A stretch of 64,000 bases of DNA from Panicum virgatum (GCF_016808335.1 NC_053148.1:43850930-43914929); one strand, 5' to 3'; positions 44,040-55,659 are shown, counted from the stretch's first letter. Program-made: numbers and translations. Notes: generated from the letters alone by a model not told the origin.

Positions 44040-45298
44040 GAACACTAAAAAATACAACTCATTCACAAACGACACTAATGGTATGTAGTGGCATGAGGCT
44101 CATTCCTAACCAATATTTTTTTCTCAAATATACATACACTACCTATTCTTGCCCACAAAAAAAAGTCTAGGTACTAAAACTAGTTGCATGCGTACGGTGA
44201 CGTAACTCTTGCGTAGGAATTAGGGAATGGAACTCTTCCAAGTCAAACGTCTACTATCTTCTGGCTGATAGTGATAGGTCTTGTTCATCTCCATTTGCAT
44301 TGCTTCCAAGCAACCAAACATATATAACATTATCAAAAAAGTCATCTTCGTATTAGTTTTTAAGACAGTACATATATATGCTCACATACGCACGCACATC
44401 TACTATAAATACACCCATGCACAACCTACCACTATAAATACTTCTAAGATATTATTATGATGGCAGAACTTAATATTGACATATCACCAAAAAATGGCCC
44501 ACTGTCGAATGACAGTTTTACTTCACCGGTAAGGGATCGGAGGTGGCTGATAAACGCGTTTATCGGATTTCTCGAAAATTATCGAATTTGTTATTTTTCT
44601 TTCAGACATAATTTAGAAAAAAATTCCTCAAACTGTACACAAAATAATATATCTAGACTATCTCCAAATAGTCTAACAAGAAAACAAAGACATCATAACG
44701 TGTAGAAATGAGAAGATAGACACGAATGCAAAACTACCAAAAAAATTCGACAAACTAGTCACCACCGATAAACGTGATTATCGTGTTTTTGGTTTTTTTT
44801 TCGCCGGGAAAGTTTTCCCTGAATGACACATTGCCTGCCACTGAAATATGCATAGCCTTATGACTTTTGATGAATATACTTGATGAATAATGTATATACT
44901 CCCTTCAAGTTAGAACGTAAAAGGTTGAAAAAAGAAAAAACATTTTTTAGGAAGTCAGTAGGGGAGGATAAAAATCAAATTGATAAATCAAAATTTATGT
45001 GCATGTTAAGCGTATAAAGGATGTATCATTGTGAACTCAAACTTTATATATCTTTCAGTAAGATGTCAGGTTTATACCAATCAATAATGATGAAAATACA
45101 AATCCTAGTGAGCGCAAAAAAGGAAATGGAGGACGTAAACAAATGATGCATGTACACTAAACGAGGTACATACAACCTCCATTTCAAAAGATAGTCTAGA
45201 TACAGACGCTCACGCAGGTACGCAGACCCATCCATACAGGCACATATGCATTCTACCTTTATGAATGTCTCTGGAATAATGATGACCGATATATGTTA
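44040..45298. other. Intergenic, AT-rich, no gene
   Basis: No coding match. An inverted pair CTGATAAACGCGTTTATCGG and CGATAAACGTGATTATCG brackets about 44530-44790 and may mark a decayed hAT-type element; ends and duplications were not resolved. Confidence 0.4.
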
Positions 45299-45431
45299 GG
45301 CCATATTTAGTTCTCGACGAGACTAATCTTTTAAGCCTAATTAATCTATGATTAGATATTATTTGCCAAATACCAACAAAAGTGCTATAGTAGCAAAAGC
45401 CCAAAATTTTTCGCGAACTAAACAAAAGACA
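45299..45431. mobile_element. Short MITE upstream of GDSL gene
   Basis: GGCCATATTTAGTTC at the left mirrors GCGAACTAAACAAAAG at the right. The interior holds GCCTAATTAATC and GACGAGACTAATC words as in the other MITEs of the window. About 450 bases lie between it and the GDSL gene start. Confidence 0.55.
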
Positions 45432-45882
45432 TTAAAATTGATGTCCACGTCAAGTACCGAAAATTGCGCAGTTTCCTCTTGGAATTAATTTAGAAGGACT
45501 GGAACTCGAATAGTTTCCATTGAACCTAACCAACATGCCGAATTATAACAAAACAAAAACGAGATAGCAGCCACACCCTTACGTCCAACAGGCCAGCCTG
45601 GTACTCTCTGCAGTTGACCAAAATCGATCACATGCACACGTTCCATCCAATGACGACAACTTCCTAGCCCTCCAAGCACTGGCGCACGCTATTGCGTCTT
45701 CAATGATGGGCGCAGTTGCGTCCGTGCGCGGAGTCCGTTGGTCATCGACGACTCGCAGCCTCGCAGGTCACCGCAAATTAAAAGATCTATTGACGGAGCG
45801 CACACATTCCGGGTGCATGAATCATCATCAGCTTATATATTTTCCAAATTCCAGTAGTAGCAGATACAACAAGAATTGGGCG

Positions 45883-47318
45883 ATGGGTGCTCGTCTTGTG
45901 CTGTGCCTTGTGGTATGTCTGCAGGTGCTCGCCGCCGGCACCGTCGTCGCCGGCGGCGGCGCTCGGCCGCCCGCGATGCTCGTGTTCGGGTCCTCGATTG
46001 TGGACGTCGGCAACAACAACTACCTGCCGGGGCCGGGCGTCGGCAGGGCCAACAGGCCCTTCAACGGCATCGACTTCCCTGGCTCCATCCCCACCGGGAG
46101 GTTCAGCAACGGCTACAACACCGCCGACTACATCGGTATGTATATATATGATGTATATACATATGCATATATACTTATATATCAACATGAACCGGCCGCA
46201 TGCTAGTAAATTTTGCCGTTCTCCATTCCGCGCTTGCGATTTGCATGCGCTGCAGCGAAGAACATGGGGTTCGCGTTGAGCCCTCCGGCCTACCTGTCGC
46301 TGGCGCCGAGCTCCTCCTCCGGCCCGCTGGTCCTGAGCGCCCTCAGCAATGGCGTCAACTACGCTTCCGGAGGAGCTGGGATCCTCGACTCCACCGTGAG
46401 TATTGAAAATTACGCCACTGTGATCATTCATCAGTAACTAACTAAGTTACATCCACCGAACGCAGAACGCGGGCAACACCATCCCGTTGTCGCAGCAGGT
46501 GCGGTACTTCGAGTCCACCAAGGCCAAGATGGTCGCCGCGGCGGGCGCCGGCGCGGTGGACGCCCTGCTGCCGAGGTCCATCTTCCTCCTCAACGCCGGC
46601 AACAACGACTTCTACGTCTTCGCGGCCGCCGAGCTGGCGAGGAACAGGTCGGCCGCGGACCAGCGGAGCGACGCCGCCGCGCTGTACGCCAGCCTCATCT
46701 CCAACTACTCCGCCGCCGTCAAGGTCTGACCATACACCAACCATTCCCTTGCTCCAATCTTCTTCTTTTCTTCTCAAATTTGATTAGAGAATCATTGATG
46801 AATTTGATTCCCTTAATTACGAATGATGCATCCGCAGGAGCTGTACTCTATGGGCGCCAGGAAGTTCGCCGTCATCAACGTGTGGACGCTGGGGTGCGTG
46901 CCGGCGGTGCGGGTACTGAGCCCGGCGGGCGCGTGCTCGGCGCTCCTCAACCAGCTCGCTGCTCGCCGCCGGCTTCAACGACGCCCTGGGGACCCTGCTG
47001 GCCGGGCTGCCCCCGAGGCTGCCGGGCCTCGCCTACTCCCTCGCCGACTTCTTCGGCTTCACGCGGGACGCCCTGGCCGACCCGCAGGCGTTCGGGTACA
47101 CCGACGTCGCCGCCGCGTGCTGCGGGAGCGGGCGGCTCGGCGGGGAGGGCGAGCGCCTCCCCAACTCCACGCTCTGCGGCGACCGCGACCAGCACCTGTT
47201 CTGGGACCGCGCGCACCCGTCCCAGCGGGCCGCCTTTCTCGCGGCCCAGGCGTTCCATGACGGGCCGGCCAAGTATACCACTCCCATCAACTTCATGCAG
47301 CTGGCCCAGTCCAGTTAG
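45883..47318 (+). pseudogene. GDSL esterase/lipase, four exons, frameshifted in the last
   Basis: Exons 45883-46135, 46256-46395, 46466-46723 and 46838-47318 have GT-AG borders and good phases. The first 24 residues form a signal peptide (MGARLVLCLVVCLQVLAAGT), so the product would be secreted. Block I is FGSSIVDVGNNNYL; family members normally have GDS, and here the Asp before the nucleophile Ser38 is Ser. Block III is NAGNNDF and the catalytic DxxH is DRAHPSQ. In exon 4 the frame breaks at 46955-46968, where CTCGCTG and CTCGC are tandem, consistent with a 7-nt duplication. After it the family sequence GFNDALGTLLAGLPPRLPG continues in a new frame to the stop at 47316-47318. Without the shift the protein would be about 375 residues, the usual size. 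If not a sequencing error, the enzyme loses its Asp-His pair. A start upstream of 45883 is open but lacks family sequence. Confidence 0.85.
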
Positions 47319-48055
47319 CAAAAAAACATGGATGATTGTGAGACTTGACCCACAATTGTCAATTATTATTTCTTTTTGTTTGGGGCAAAAGTAGAGTTTA
47401 CACCCTTCAACTATTACAAATGTCCAATTTTTAATCTCCAACTACAAAACTGGAATCACAGAAACCATCCAACTATATATTGAAACCGCGCAAATTTGAC
47501 CCCTTAGGTGGTTTGGGAGATGGTTTTCCATTTTGTGTGAATTAAAAATATCCAAATTTAAACTAAAAAATCATAAGTAATTCATTTTAGACTAGAAAAA
47601 TACGGAATGGGTATCAAAATTTACCTAGAAATGTAACCTATCTAGTGGCATGATATTTATCAGTTATTTAGATCTAATTGTTTTATATTCATAATATTTG
47701 GTTGCTTATAGTATGCCTATTTTGTTGAATAACTAAGATTCAAACAGACTAATAATATAGACAGGTTATATTTTTAGAAAAAATTCCGGTACTAGTTTCA
47801 TATTTTATTGATTTAAAATGAATTAGTTTTTTATTTTTTATAGAAAATACAAAACTATATATTTTGCAAAAGCTAGTTACGTGGTATACTGAAAATTGAT
47901 ATATCATTGAGCTGTGTGCGTGATCACTTTACGTGACGTGCGTGAAAGGCCTTTTAATTTCGGTTGCTGCCTTGCGTCCAAATTCGGATGCCGGAGGGTG
48001 CTGCTTGTCTCGGACAACTTTCTCATTGGCATGAATCAAACATGCCGAAACTTGG
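47319..48055. other. 3' flank of the GDSL gene; no gene
   Basis: AT-rich, with a segment CACCCTTCAACTATTACAA and ATCCAACTATATATTGAAAC resembling a MITE interior, but no paired ends were found. Confidence 0.4.
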
Positions 48056-48236
48056 GGCTCGTTTGGCACATATCTATCTAGCTTCGGCTCCAGCTCCCGC
48101 TGCACTGTACTGCAGTGTAGCACGGAGCTATTTTGCTGCTCGGAGAGGAGTGGAGCAGCCGGAGCCAAAAAAAATTTATCTTCACTCGCTCCACACTACA
48201 GTGTCATTGCAGTGATGAAGTCTGGAGTGCTACCAA
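48056..48236. mobile_element. MITE with CTCGTTTGG ends
   Basis: GGGCTCGTTTGGCAC on the left mirrors GTGCTACCAAACGAGA on the right. The interior contains CTCCAGCTCCCGCTGC, TACTGCAGTGTAG and CCACACTACAGTGTC, partly inverted. Confidence 0.6.
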
Positions 48237-48311
48237 ACGAGATAGTCTGGCCTCTGGGAAAAATTATTGCATAAAAAATCAAACACCAGAAAATAGGTAG
48301 CTTTCCATTCA

Positions 48312-48605
48312 GTGTATGTTTGGATCACCTACTAAAATTTACTACTAAATTTTAGTTCAAGAGAATCCTACTATTTAAAAGTATTAAATAAAGTTATTTG
48401 TAAAACTTTTTCACATATGGATATTATTTTTCGAGACGAATCTAACAAGCCTAATTAGTCAATGATTGGCTACAGCGATGCTAACTATCCTCTAATTATG
48501 GGTCAAAGACCTCATTAGATTCGTCTCACGATTTAACACAGGGTTCTGTAATTAGTTTTTTTTTCCATAGGCTATGTTTAATACTTAGATAATTGTCAAA
48601 CGATT
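48312..48605. mobile_element. MITE, GCGAGACGAATCTAATGA-type family
   Basis: TTCGAGACGAATCTAACAAGC near 48430 mirrors CTCATTAGATTCGTCTCACG near 48510, and CTACTAAATTTTAGTT-like outer words approximately mirror the right end. Same family as at 14657 and 49018. Confidence 0.6.
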
Positions 48606-48839
48606 TGATGTGACTCCGCAATCTATCTTATACGTTCGACAGGACCTGGGCAAACAAAGTGTCCCTGGTCGGCGACAACATGCAGCTAATGAGCGAAACC
48701 ACCACCAATCACACACAATGACACAAGCAAACTAAACGGAAGGAAATAGCAAGACCTGACACTCCAACATAAAAAGGAAATATGGAACGTGCGCGCCGCA
48801 CATGAAACAGTACGGGCGTCATAGGATGCACGAGCTCCG

Positions 48840-49367
48840 TCCATAGATAGCCTACACTACACTACGGGCACATAGCCCGCCACTGAGACGGCGACGACCT
48901 TGCCTCGTCGTGCCCCGCCGCGGCCTCCGGCGACCAACCTCCGTCCCTCGGCGTGACGCTCGCCACGAGCATCTCCCTCGCTTGCTTGCCGCCGACGCAG
49001 GGCGGAAGAAGACTCCGGGTGTGTTCACTTTGCATTTTGCATTTTTGCCAGAGAATCTACAATATTTGAAATATTAAATGTTGACTAATTACAAATCTCC
49101 TCTGTAAACTACGAGATGAATCTAATGAGTCTAATTAATCCATCATCAGAGTATATTTACTGTAGTATTACTGTAGCAATTTAGTGTCTAATCACGTCCT
49201 AATTAGGCTCATTAGATTCGTCTCGCGATTTACAGTCTATTTTTATAATGCGATTTATTTTTCAACTACATTTAGTACACCATGCAAGCGATTTACAAAA
49301 ATTTTACGTTTTGTCTTTACAGCATCTAAACACGGCCTCCGTCGCCACCGCTGCCGTCCACAGCCAT
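48840..49367 (-). other. Possible coding fragment split by a MITE (minus strand)
   Basis: On the minus strand a GC-rich frame reads LLPPCVGGKQAREMLVASVT and continues to a stop near 48870. A possible start ATG with a Gly-rich beginning (AVDGSGGDGG) lies at 49367-49335, beyond the MITE at 49018-49335. Reading frames across the MITE are not established and I do not recognise the product. Confidence 0.2.
49018..49335. mobile_element. MITE, GCGAGACGAATCTAATGA-type family
   Basis: GTGTGTTCACTTTGCATTTT on the left and ATCTAAACACG on the right give weak ends. ACGAGATGAATCTAATGAG near 49107 mirrors CTCATTAGATTCGTCTCGC near 49208. It fits between the two parts of the GC-rich minus-strand segment. Confidence 0.65.
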
Positions 49368-50094
49368 GATTGGTGGCAAGAAATTAAAGTTGACGGGCGC
49401 GCTTCTGTCATTGTATTATTATGTTGTTGTGCCTTCCTATCCATTTGAACTCTAGTTGGTAATATAAAACTTCCATATATAGTTGTATATTCTTTCATCT
49501 TTAAACTATGTGTTGTATAATAAATGCTTCCTTATGGTGTACTTGTACCATGTTGTACTAGTAGAGTGTGCATGCTAACGCTATTCAAATTCGTAACCGA
49601 TACAGATATTTCCCAACCGTATTCAAATTCGACCCGGTTTTGAAGGGTTTTATCCGTCCGTATCCGAGTCCGAATATTCAATATTCGTAACCGATCTGTA
49701 TCCGGATACTCAAAGTTATATTATGTGATGTTGATATCCATTACAATCTTATCCGACAAAAACTAGCACTATCTGTTGGCCCAATTCGGAATTCTTTGGA
49801 TTTCCACCAAGTCTGATTCATTGGCACATGGCTCGTAAGGCGGTTACATACAGGGGGAGCAAACTTGGCAACCAAGTCACCCCTAGTGGACTTGGGAGCA
49901 AGGTTTCCTCCCTTGAATCGGTCACATAGCCTAGGTGGCATCTAAATCCGCCATGTGATCCCATCAAGATTCGAGATCACTTGGGGGGGGGGGGAGACTA
50001 TACCTAGTCCTATCTAGCATATAGTAGATAGATGGATAACCAATGGAGACTTACCACCATCAATGTCCCCCTAAGTTTCACGTGGGGATCTGAT

Positions 50095-52020
50095 TCATGC
50101 CGATGCGAGTGCAGAGTTCCTGAAACTCATGGTCGGTGAATTATGGTCTTGGGTTGGGATGTGGCTGGTCTTGATGCTCCCCTCCTCCACGGAGTTCCAA
50201 ATAAAGTGGTACTTCACTCGGATGTGCTTGCTTCGCTCATGGAATAAGGGGTTCTTCGCCAGTGCCAAAACCGCCATGCTGTCCACTCGGAGCTCCACGG
50301 CTTTAGCTTCTCTGCCAAGTTGGTCATCGAGCAGCCGAGCCAGCCAGAGGGCCTGGGTGGATGCTGAGGTAGTCATGATGTACTCTGCCTCGTAGCTAGA
50401 CAAGGCCACCACTTGCTGTTTGACAAACTGCCAGCTGATGAGGGATCGGGCAAGGAAAAACAAAGTACCAGCCGTACACTTGCTTGTGTCGATGTCGTCG
50501 GTGTGATCGCTACCAAAGTAGCCGACGAAGTGCGCAGAGTGCAGACCATAGTCATGGGAGCTCGCAACATAGAGGAGGATCCTCTTGTCCGCCTGCTGGT
50601 GCTTCATCGTTGGCTGTTGCATGAACTGACCGAAGGACGTGATGGAGAACGCCAAGTCCGGTCAAGTGTGGATGAGGTGGTGGAGAATCTCCTCAAGGCG
50701 CTACTCGGTGGCATCCACCTCCTCCGTGCTCTCTCGACTCAGCTTCAGTCGCTCCTCCATTGGAATCAGAATCGAGTTGCAATCAGAGAGGCTGCCGAGC
50801 TCGAGGATGCGTTTGGCATAGCCAGTCTGGCGAAGAGTCATACTAGAGTTGTCCTAGTGCACCTCAATGGCCAGGTATAAGGAGACGAGGCAGAGGTCAC
50901 TCATCTAGAAGATTAACTTCATCTTTGACTTGAACGCCTCAACTTCTTGTTCCTTTGTGTTGTCGATGATGATCAGGTCGTCGATGTAGACACCGACTAG
51001 CGGGGCATTGCCATCCTTGCCCCCATTGGGAGATCATGGCTTCATGAGTGCTTTGCTGGAACCCCAATGACTGGAGGGTGGCAAGTGGCATCTAGCTTCG
51101 CGTTGCAAGCCGGCGGTGCCTGTCGCAAGCTATAGAGGGCCTTGTGCAGAAGAAGAACGATGTTCTTCTTGCCAGGGATAACAAACTCGGCGGTTGTCGA
51201 ACGTAGACCTCCTCCTTGAAGTCGCCATTGAGGAAGGAGGACTTGACATCCATGTGATGGACGTGCCAGCCCTCACAAGCCGCAAGTGCAAGCAGGACTC
51301 GAGCAAACTCCATCCGAGCAACGGGAGAAAAGGCGTCATCGAGGTTGACTCCCTCTTGCTGGAGGAATCCGCATGCGACCAGTCGAGCCTTTTGCTGGAC
51401 AATGGCTCCAACCTTGTCCCCCTTCAGCTTGAACACCCATTTCAGGGTGATCATATGACGACTGACTGGAAAGTCAGCCAGCTCCCAAGTCTTGTTCTGT
51501 TCGACGGAGTTCATCTCTTGCTGCATCGCAATGCGCCAGGACGAGTCGCCCTCCACCTCGCTGTTCAAGCACTAGGTTTAGCTTCGTCGACTCGCTAAGT
51601 ATGTCCTTCATGGTACAGTAGCGCAGGGGGCTCGCCACCGTGGAAGGTGTCGATGTGGTCCTCGTCGTTTGATAGTGGTGTGAAGAACACCACCATTCCC
51701 TTGGCCGTTGGTGGTCAAAATAGATGGAACAGAGCTTGGGGAAGTGGGAATCAGTGCCGCTGAGTTGACCAGAGTCAAAGCAGAGTGACACTGGGTTGGC
51801 GTCGGAGTGGCCTCCGAGTGGGTCGACGTCGTCGAGTGACTCAAACTCGGTGCTTTAGGTGTCTCGAGGTGGGTGCCTTCTGTAGCTCCATGGTCATGTG
51901 CACCACGAACAACACCGGCTCATCCTCCTCAGCATGAGCGATGTGAGTTGGGCCACCGCGCTTCGTTTGTCTTTAGTAGCTGGCCCAATGGCCAGTCTTG
52001 CCGCTGGTGTGGCAGGTGTC
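50095..52020 (-). pseudogene. Decayed Ty1-copia pol and gag relic
   Basis: On the minus strand three recognisable parts remain. At 51950-52010 there is a zinc knuckle with the TSGKTGHWAS core. At 51092-51568 there is reverse transcriptase with WVFKLKGDKVGAIVQQKARL and HHMDVKSSFLNGDFKEEVYV, and further on a YIDDL catalytic box at about 50960-51000. At 50095-50655 there is RNase H with SSYEAEYIMTTSASTQALW and HIRVKYHFI. Frame breaks and stops separate them, and integrase and protease are lost or unreadable. No LTR pair was identified. The flanks 49700-50090 and 52020-52750 are probably degraded remains of the same element. This relic is distinct from the element at 54056. Confidence 0.8.
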
Positions 52021-53050
52021 ATCCTGACTCGCCTTGCGCTCGCTGCCAGCACCTCAATCAACTCCTCTCCACACCTAGCTCTTGCCCTTCTAGCACAATT
52101 GCTTCTTGTGTTTGGTCGTCGTTGGCCTCCCCATTCTCTTGTCCCACTCCTTGGTGCGCCAGTGCTTCTCTGCGTAGAAGAGCTTGCCGCCAACTAAGAT
52201 TGGATTGTTGGGAGCCTCATTGTCGTCAATAGCCTTCGATCACATGGTCGTCGTCGTCATCATCATGGTGAGGATGGACCACGACATTCTGCTGCCGGAC
52301 TCCCAAATGATGTGGATGGTGGGGGAGCTGTGCCTACCTCATTGATCGCGTTGCTTCTGATCCGGGGACGAAGAGGCCTGCCGACATCGCTCCCATGAAG
52401 GGTTGACTCGGTGTTGCCGCTCTAGCGGTTGAGAAGCCCGGCGTCGCCGCTCCAGTGAAGGAGTGACTCCCTGCACCCCCCCTTAAGGGAGAGGTTGGCT
52501 TGTAATGCCACAGAGTAGTCCTCAGTCCCTGACTCCGCTCATCAAGGTCCAAGTGGTGGTCAAACACAGGGCAGTGCGAACCCTCTCTCCAAACACGTGA
52601 CTTTGCCTCTGAGCCCGAATCCTCGCCCACTGCCACCTCCTCCTCGAGGTGCAGAGCCACCGCCACCCTAGTCACCTCCGTCGCGTCGCCTCCGTGTTCG
52701 CGCGTGCAAGCCGCGCCGCTCTGTCTGCAGCCTCTTGACTCACCTCTGCTCGCAAATCGCGCAAGTCATGTAGTTAGAATATACTAGTAGTGCTATAATT
52801 TTCTCAAAGTTTTTGAGTTTGATCTCTAATATAAGAATAATAACATTTTTCGAGTATCCTATTCAACTATCACTAAAAAATTTTCATATTTTTTTAGTGA
52901 GTATCTTAGAGCATAATTTAGAGTTTCAATGGCCAGCTGAGAAATCCTGGGTCCACCACTGGTTGTCGGTGTATATCCTCCTATGAATCAATCACTCATC
53001 TGATACTGCAAAAATCTTGCTCCGAACATCAAGAGAAGAGAATGGCTGGC

Positions 53051-53329
53051 TGTAACATCCCGCCTCCCCGAGGCCGGGCCCGTTTACATCTGGCTGCTTT
53101 CTAGGACATAGACTATTCTCACAGACCAACACCAGTCTTTTCTGCACACTTTGTCCTCACTCGTGCGCGCCCGGGAAGAACTTCCCGGTTGGTCACCCAT
53201 CCCCAAATTTCTCCGGGCCAAGCACGCTTAACATCGGAGTTCTTTGGAAACCGGCTTCCGAAAAAAAAGTTGCAACTTGTTGGTATGAGTATCCTATTAA
53301 TCCTATTAAGCCCTGGCCGGGGTGTCACA
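53051..53329 (-). mobile_element. Solo LTR of a Cassandra-type TRIM, contains 5S rRNA sequence
   Basis: The element starts TGTAACATCCCGCCTCC and ends CCGGGGTGTCACA (TG...CA). It has an exact 5-bp duplication CTGGC at 53046-53050 and 53330-53334. Read on the minus strand, about 53165-53305 matches 5S rRNA: GAACTCCGATGTTAAGCGTG then CTTGG, GGGGATGGGTGACC and CCGGGAAGTTC. These include the internal promoter boxes. LTRs with embedded 5S are known for the Cassandra family. No second LTR or internal region is present, so it is a solo LTR left by recombination. Confidence 0.9.
53165..53305 (-). other. 5S rRNA-like segment within the Cassandra LTR
   Basis: The internal control elements of 5S are recognisable in antisense: an A-box region around TTAAGCGTGCTTGG and a C-box region around GGGGATGGGTGACC. 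The start and end parts are diverged, and an AAAAAAAA run interrupts the 5' part. It is not a functional 5S gene. Confidence 0.85.
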
Positions 53330-53837
53330 CTGGCTGGCTTATTCGATTTTCCCGCTTCATAGCTGCTATGGAAAAACTAGGAAATATTAGCGGGCGTCTC
53401 AGTTTCCTGATTGCGACTAGCATCATCTTGGGAGCTTCAACGTTGAACATCCATGAAGATCAATTTTTATATTGTGTTACGATTGTGGTTTTAGAGGCTT
53501 CTAGGTACATATCCCTTCCCCTTGTAATTTTGATCTATAGATATTTTATAGGATTATAAAATAAGGACATATGAAAATAGGTTCATTGACCATGACGTGG
53601 TCACAACAAGCGACCACAATCTTCTGTTTAGAAGCACTGGGAGCTTGAGCAGCAAAAGGCTGGACTTAATCAATGATGCTTCGTACTACTTGATCGCTAT
53701 TGTCTGGACGGTTTCACTCTTTCCAATTCTGAGTTCGCTCTATATCAATTGCATTTTACATCAAAGTCCCAAATATTCGTATCCTCTGACACATTCTTAT
53801 ATGACATTGCTGAGCTGGGTGAGGTTGCCCAACCTGG

Positions 53838-54025
53838 CAGGGGCGGAGCCAGCGTGGGGGTAGGGGGATACAAGGCCCCCTACCCCCCAGGAACTCCATT
53901 GGCGGCTCATGGAGTTTCCCTGCGACATGATCTTATATAGCAGTCAAATGATAGAGTTTAGCTCCCCTAAATGCCATATCATGTTGGCTCAGCCCCCCCT
54001 AAGACTTCAACCTGGCTCCGCCCTA
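53838..54025. mobile_element. Short hAT MITE (CAGGGGCGGAGCCAG ends)
   Basis: The element starts CAGGGGCGGAGCCAG and ends CTGGCTCCGCCCTA, so its 15-bp ends are inverted. The flanks CAACCTGG (53830-53837) and CAAACTGG (54026-54033) agree at 7 of 8 positions, fitting an aged hAT duplication. It resembles the left end of the element at 17808 and has no coding content. Confidence 0.85.
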
Positions 54026-54055
54026 CAAACTGGTTAAGCATATCAAGGATCATGT

Positions 54056-55659
54056 TGTAAGGATCGATGGACCAAGAGGGGGGTGAATTGGGCCTTTTTC
54101 AAATTTCTAAAACAAAATAAAGCAACCTTAACCTATGCAATACTAGTAAGGCTCAATTCACCAACCGGCTAACTAAGCAACCTACACAAGCTATAAAGGA
54201 TACAACAAGATATAGAGCTAAGCAAGGTAGAGCTAAGTTATGATCTCTTGGGTCAAGCACATGAATAAATTGCATGAAGGTAAGTGCTTGAATGTAAAGA
54301 GTTTGCAAAAGACGACCGGATTTTTTCCCGTGGTGTCGATGTGTTGGCACACACCCCTAATCCACGTTGTGACACTCACTAAGAGTCTTGTCACCTCCCA
54401 AGTCACCAAGACGAGGGTGCTCACTCAGAGTCTCCGTTCACCATCCAGGCGTGGTGGAGCTCAAGCCATGTACAATCTTCTTCGGGCTCCCACAATCAAC
54501 TTGGCAAGCTCCGCAAGAAGCACCTCAATCACCAAGATTGCCTAGGTGATGCCAATCACCAAGAGCAACAAGCTAGGGCCTTCACTTGAGCAAGAACCGA
54601 TCACCAAGAACGGATGCACATAAGCTTCTCCCTACTCAAGTCCTTAGCCTTGCTTCTTGGATGATTGAATGATCAAATGAGTGGAATGTGAAGCTCAAGG
54701 TGGCTCTCAACAAAAGAATGAGTGTATGAGTGTTGCCTGGTGTCAAGAGTCTACAAAATGACCCATTGGAGGGGTATATATAGGCAGCTCACGCGGATAG
54801 AGCCGTTGGAGAAAAGCTGCCAGAAAAAGTACTCAACGCCGGTTAATCCGACGACCCTCCAAAAGTCATCGTCGGTTCAACTGATGAATGTAAACTGCCC
54901 ATTTCAAATACTAGCCATTACAGCTCGGGCAATTTAACCGACGTATCATCGGTTTAACCGGTGAGTGTAGTTGTCCACTGATCAACTGAAAAACCAACTC
55001 TCTGGACAACTGCACCGACGCTAACTCAAATCCTTCGTCGGTTTAACCGGTGAATGTAAGCCTGAAAACCCCTGAAAAACCGACTCTCTGGACAACTGAA
55101 CCGACGTTAATTTTAAACATTGTTGGTTAATCTGGTGAACACTGTGTCCAGACTTCAGGAATTGCGTTTAACTAACGTATAGAAAATTGATGTCGTCGGT
55201 TAAACCGGTGATAAGACTTTTTCTTGATTTTGCTTTTTCTAATATGAGTCTTGAATGAAATCCAAATATTCTTGAGATATGAGCTGAATAGCACTTGTTT
55301 GAGCTTCCATGAACCCGAGTAACCAATGTGTGTGCATCCATTATTTGATTGACCATGTCCATGCTCAAGTTACTTGCCCTTAACCCCTCTTAATAGTGCG
55401 ACCTCTATAAAACTATAAAACCTATACTAACCTAAGTGTCCTTCTCAACCTTGCGACACTTAGGACTAGAAAGATCCTTAGTCTTGTTATATACTTGAGT
55501 TGAATACCGAGATCGCCTTTTTGAATAATGAAATTTAGGGGCCTCTTTAACATATGATCCAATGAGCGATAAGATTTCATTAAGCTGCACAAACTCATTA
55601 GTCACAATAATGGTTGTCATTAATCACTGAAACATACCTTGAGGGCCTAGATGCTTTCA
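54056..55659 (-). repeat. 3' LTR of the copia element (about 1.6 kb)
   Basis: It starts TGTAAGGATCGATGGACC in plus orientation, and the same start is repeated at 63302. It ends in GATGCTTTCA at 55650-55659, giving TGAAAGC...TTACA on the minus strand. From 54830 to 55210 it holds four to five copies of a motif around GTCGGTTTAACCGGTGAATG. The same motif class appears inside the element at 57030-57240. Confidence 0.85.

Larger units (their letters stand above)
53003..54055 (+). pseudogene. Relic of an unidentified membrane-protein gene, hit three times
   Basis: One exon ends at 53504 (GAGGCTTCTAG before GT) and the next begins at 53566 after an AAG. Joined, they keep one frame. Ignoring the solo LTR, the first exon reads from about ILLRTSREENG through WLIRFSRFIAAMEKLG and a hydrophobic RLSFLIATSIILGAS. 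The second continues with YENRFIDHDVVTTSDHN and a second hydrophobic segment YYLIAIVWTVSLFPILSSLY. A hAT MITE interrupts the second exon, and copia LTR sequence starts directly after KHIKDHV. Two predicted membrane spans and a GT-AG intron argue for a real host gene, but I do not recognise the family. The Met at 53368 is only a possible start. Upstream exons are not visible, and the rest would lie to the right of the copia element. Confidence 0.55.

Noticed and set aside
45703..45882. Upstream start for the GDSL gene
   Set aside because: The extra 60 residues have no family match and would bury the signal peptide.
53165..53305. A functional 5S rRNA gene
   Set aside because: It is embedded in an LTR with TG...CA ends and an exact 5-bp duplication, and parts of the 5S sequence are diverged.
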